Assembly: GCA_958496175.1 (NCBI GenBank)
Contig: OY292275.1
Coordinates: forward strand, 14,508,001-14,572,000
DNA: 64,000 nucleotides
Source: Sisyra terminalis
Lineage: Eukaryota > Arthropoda > Insecta > Neuroptera > Sisyridae
Direction: 5' to 3'
Shown here one piece after another: positions 62,090 to 64,000 of this stretch. The position numbers were made by a program, and so were the translations under genes. Below the pieces are notes generated by a model. It did not search any database. It saw only the letters and a program-made list of their open reading frames with translations, and was not told where the DNA came from. Within the stretch, counting starts at the first letter, position 1. Each line of letters begins with the position of its first letter.

Positions 62090-63385
62090 GAAACAATACG
62101 TCTAAAATTACAAAAATATTTAGACATTTGTGTTTTTAATCCACATGTGGATGTTTTTAATCCACAAACTAGAAATATATTTTTAGAACAATGGGGTGCA
62201 TATGGTTACCTTTATAAAATAGCAAAGCTTTAAAAAGCTCAAAAAATTTATTCTAAGTAAAAATTTATAAGACTCACGTCAACAGTTATTAAACGTTTAC
62301 TTTATATGCCTTAAAGATTTAAATTTTCCTGTAAAGATTGAAGATAAAATTCGCAATTTTTTCTCCAAAGAAAAGCTCTAGAAATTACCTTCGTCGTTAA
62401 GTTAAGTTTTTTTAAACGAATCTCACAACTTAAGCCGTAACTACGTACCTATTTTATCAGCAATAAAATTTGTATGAAATGTAATACGAAGCTTACTTCA
62501 AAAATGACATTAACGAATATAAACGGAATTACCCACCATCAACAATGCTTTCATTGCTTATCATGCGTTATGTTAAGTAGTTGACGCCTAAAAGCTCAAC
62601 AGATAAAAAGTTCAAGGCAACAACTTTAATCAATACCATATATTGAAAATTAACGTCAAGTTTCTCGAAAAAATAATTTTTCTATTTTCAATTACATGAA
62701 TTTCAGGAAAATAGGTGTGAACATAAAAAAAATATCATTACTTAACACGCAAAATATAACGAAAGGAAAATGTTAAATTAAATCATTTCAACAACTTGTT
62801 ATCCGAAAAGCAATTAGATATATAAATTATGCAATCAAACGCTTCAGATCACAAGTACAATTTAATGACAATTAGGAAATTGCATGATATTGCATTCTAA
62901 TGCAAGTCGTGTTTTATTTGTTGCATCGTAAATAATTTATCAACGAACCGTTCGTCGGTAGTGTAACATTGGATTCTCAGCACAATTTATTGATGCAAAG
63001 CAAAACCAACAGGAAACAATGGTCAATTATGGGACATTTAAATCATTGTTAGAAACTTGAGTGAAATAAGATGTGTCATTAAGTATTGTATAACCTACTT
63101 TTGGAAATGTAATAACAATTTTCAATAAATAACTTATTTTCAATTTAGATAAGTAAATTAAAAAGTGATTACTCGAAAAGGTTTATAACTAAGAAGTAAA
63201 TCTTTTAATTCCCAAGCTTCATTTCTCCTCACATTTATTACTTATTTGTAATTGAATTAATCGAGAAATTTAATCTTTAAAATCTGCATAGAAATTATAA
63301 AGTAGCCAATTTGCAGCGATTGTTTGGAGCTGATGCTCTCGGGTGCAGTAGAGATATTCCCGTGGGATAAATGTGACATGAACTC
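62090..63385. other. AT-rich stretch with no recognised gene
   Basis: No gene supported. The ORF 61945-62127 on the minus strand overlaps the pogo element end and is not a gene. Confidence 0.4.
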
Positions 63386-63389
63386 ATAG

Positions 63390-63660
63390 TAATATTGTGT
63401 TATGGGAGATAAATATAGAGGACGCGAAGTTCACCGGCTTAGATATTTGTTGTCAAACTGTTTTTGTTAACATTGTTGGTGTAGTAAGGGTAGGGAAATG
63501 TCAGAGTCCAAAGCCCAGCAATTGGGGTGAGTATGTCGAGCACTTTGTACTTATTCGTTGTATGTGTGTCCCGCTTTCCCCATATTTGGTGACCCAGTTT
63601 TGCAGGAATAGCTCAAAAATGGGAAACGTATTTTCTTATTTCAACTTTATTTGAATAATA
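63390..63660 (+). other. GC-richer patch with a possible tiny first exon
   Basis: Less AT-biased than its surroundings. ATG at 63498 followed by a short frame MSESKAQQL reaches a good donor GTGAGTATG at 63527. An acceptor-like TAG precedes it. There is no independent support, and an 85-codon ORF across the patch has no recognisable domain. It could be an exon, a regulatory patch or a repeat. Confidence 0.15.
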
Positions 63661-64000
63661 TGATGGGATGAAATCTAAATTGTGGATGCTTTTTCCATCT
63701 TTTATTGTCGTTATCGTTTTTTTTTTAAACTTTGAAATTTTGAATGATTTTTCATAAAAGAACAGCAAAAAAATAACTAATTTTTGTTAAAGAATTGAAA
63801 TGGTTTGTTAACTTTGTTCGCAAAATTTGAGAATATTGAATTTTTTTATTTTTTTTTCGTAAAATTAACAATTAAGAATGTAATTTTAGGGTGCTTAATA
63901 TGAGAGGATTAAACGTAAGAAAAGTAGACAACAGTTAAAAGATTATAAAAAAAATAATTCTTGAAAATTTCTCATAAAAAATAGGCTTAAGTAAAAAGTA
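63661..64000. other. AT-rich window end, nothing recognised
   Basis: Homopolymer-rich sequence without supported features. Confidence 0.4.

Noticed and set aside
61945..62127. 60-codon minus-strand ORF
   Set aside because: Spans the pogo-like element's terminal region; the product of repeat sequence, not a gene.
1..64000. Prokaryotic operons, CRISPR arrays, rRNA genes or viral integrations
   Set aside because: No operon-like ORF packing, no regularly spaced repeats, no conserved rRNA sequence and no recognisable viral protein in any frame I read.

Overview
This looks like nuclear DNA from an insect or another arthropod. It is very AT-rich and mostly non-coding. It is littered with decayed class II elements (mariner/Tc1-like, pogo-like, hAT-like, TTAA-target and TA-target MITEs), jockey-clade non-LTR fragments, and short retroelement-like repeats. 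No rRNA, intact tRNA, CRISPR array or bacterial-style operon was seen. I cannot settle the order or species from the sequence alone.

Host genes. Only one stretch looks convincingly like a host coding exon: about 50285-50648 on the + strand. It is GC-rich, open throughout, ends in a strong GTAAGT donor and is Gly/Ser/Arg/Pro-rich with basophilic kinase-type motifs. Its gene could not be recognised. A GC- and CpG-richer island at about 12690-13420, with two TCAGTY initiator-like sites and GTGAGT/GTAAGT donors at 13410-13419, could be a promoter plus 5' UTR exon. If it belongs to the same + strand gene, the intron between them is about 37 kb and most of the window is intronic. Weaker candidates are an open frame at 31476-31709, a tiny first-exon-like segment near 63498-63526 and a 70-residue signal-peptide-like ORF at 36654-36866.

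Repeats, left to right: possible Helitron end (1775), broken Tc1/mariner-superfamily transposase (2265-2870), a tandem duplication (4302-5940) whose first copy was hit by a 701-bp TTAA-target element (4620-5320), a near-perfect 287-bp hairpin (7868-8154), jockey fragment (9985-10960), 1.4-kb long-armed inverted repeat (14294-15719), hAT MITE (18392-18648), short retroelement copy (20781-20951), foldback (25436-26165), mariner pseudogene (29460-30115), head-to-head repeat (32265-32858), second jockey fragment (33300-33640), TA-target foldback (37955-38774), palindromic module array (43055-43700), two more short retroelement copies (44350-44596, 58426-58738), SINE-like copies (about 47524 and 60305), a hAT-like MITE (48177-48800), a Tc1 remnant (48988-49607), a 1.07-kb foldback (50844-51910), RTE-like 3'-end modules (52910-53980) and a pogo-like element (61040-62084).

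The most interesting signal is the short retroelement family at 20.8, 44.4 and 58.4 kb. The copies have flanking direct repeats (15 bp and perfect at 58.4 kb). Each carries a CTGATGA / conserved 5-bp stem / GAAAC arrangement like a hammerhead ribozyme core, decayed in the 20.8-kb copy. A related core sits in both arms of the inverted pair at 32.3-32.9 kb. This suggests retrozyme-like or Penelope-derived elements, but catalysis cannot be judged by eye.
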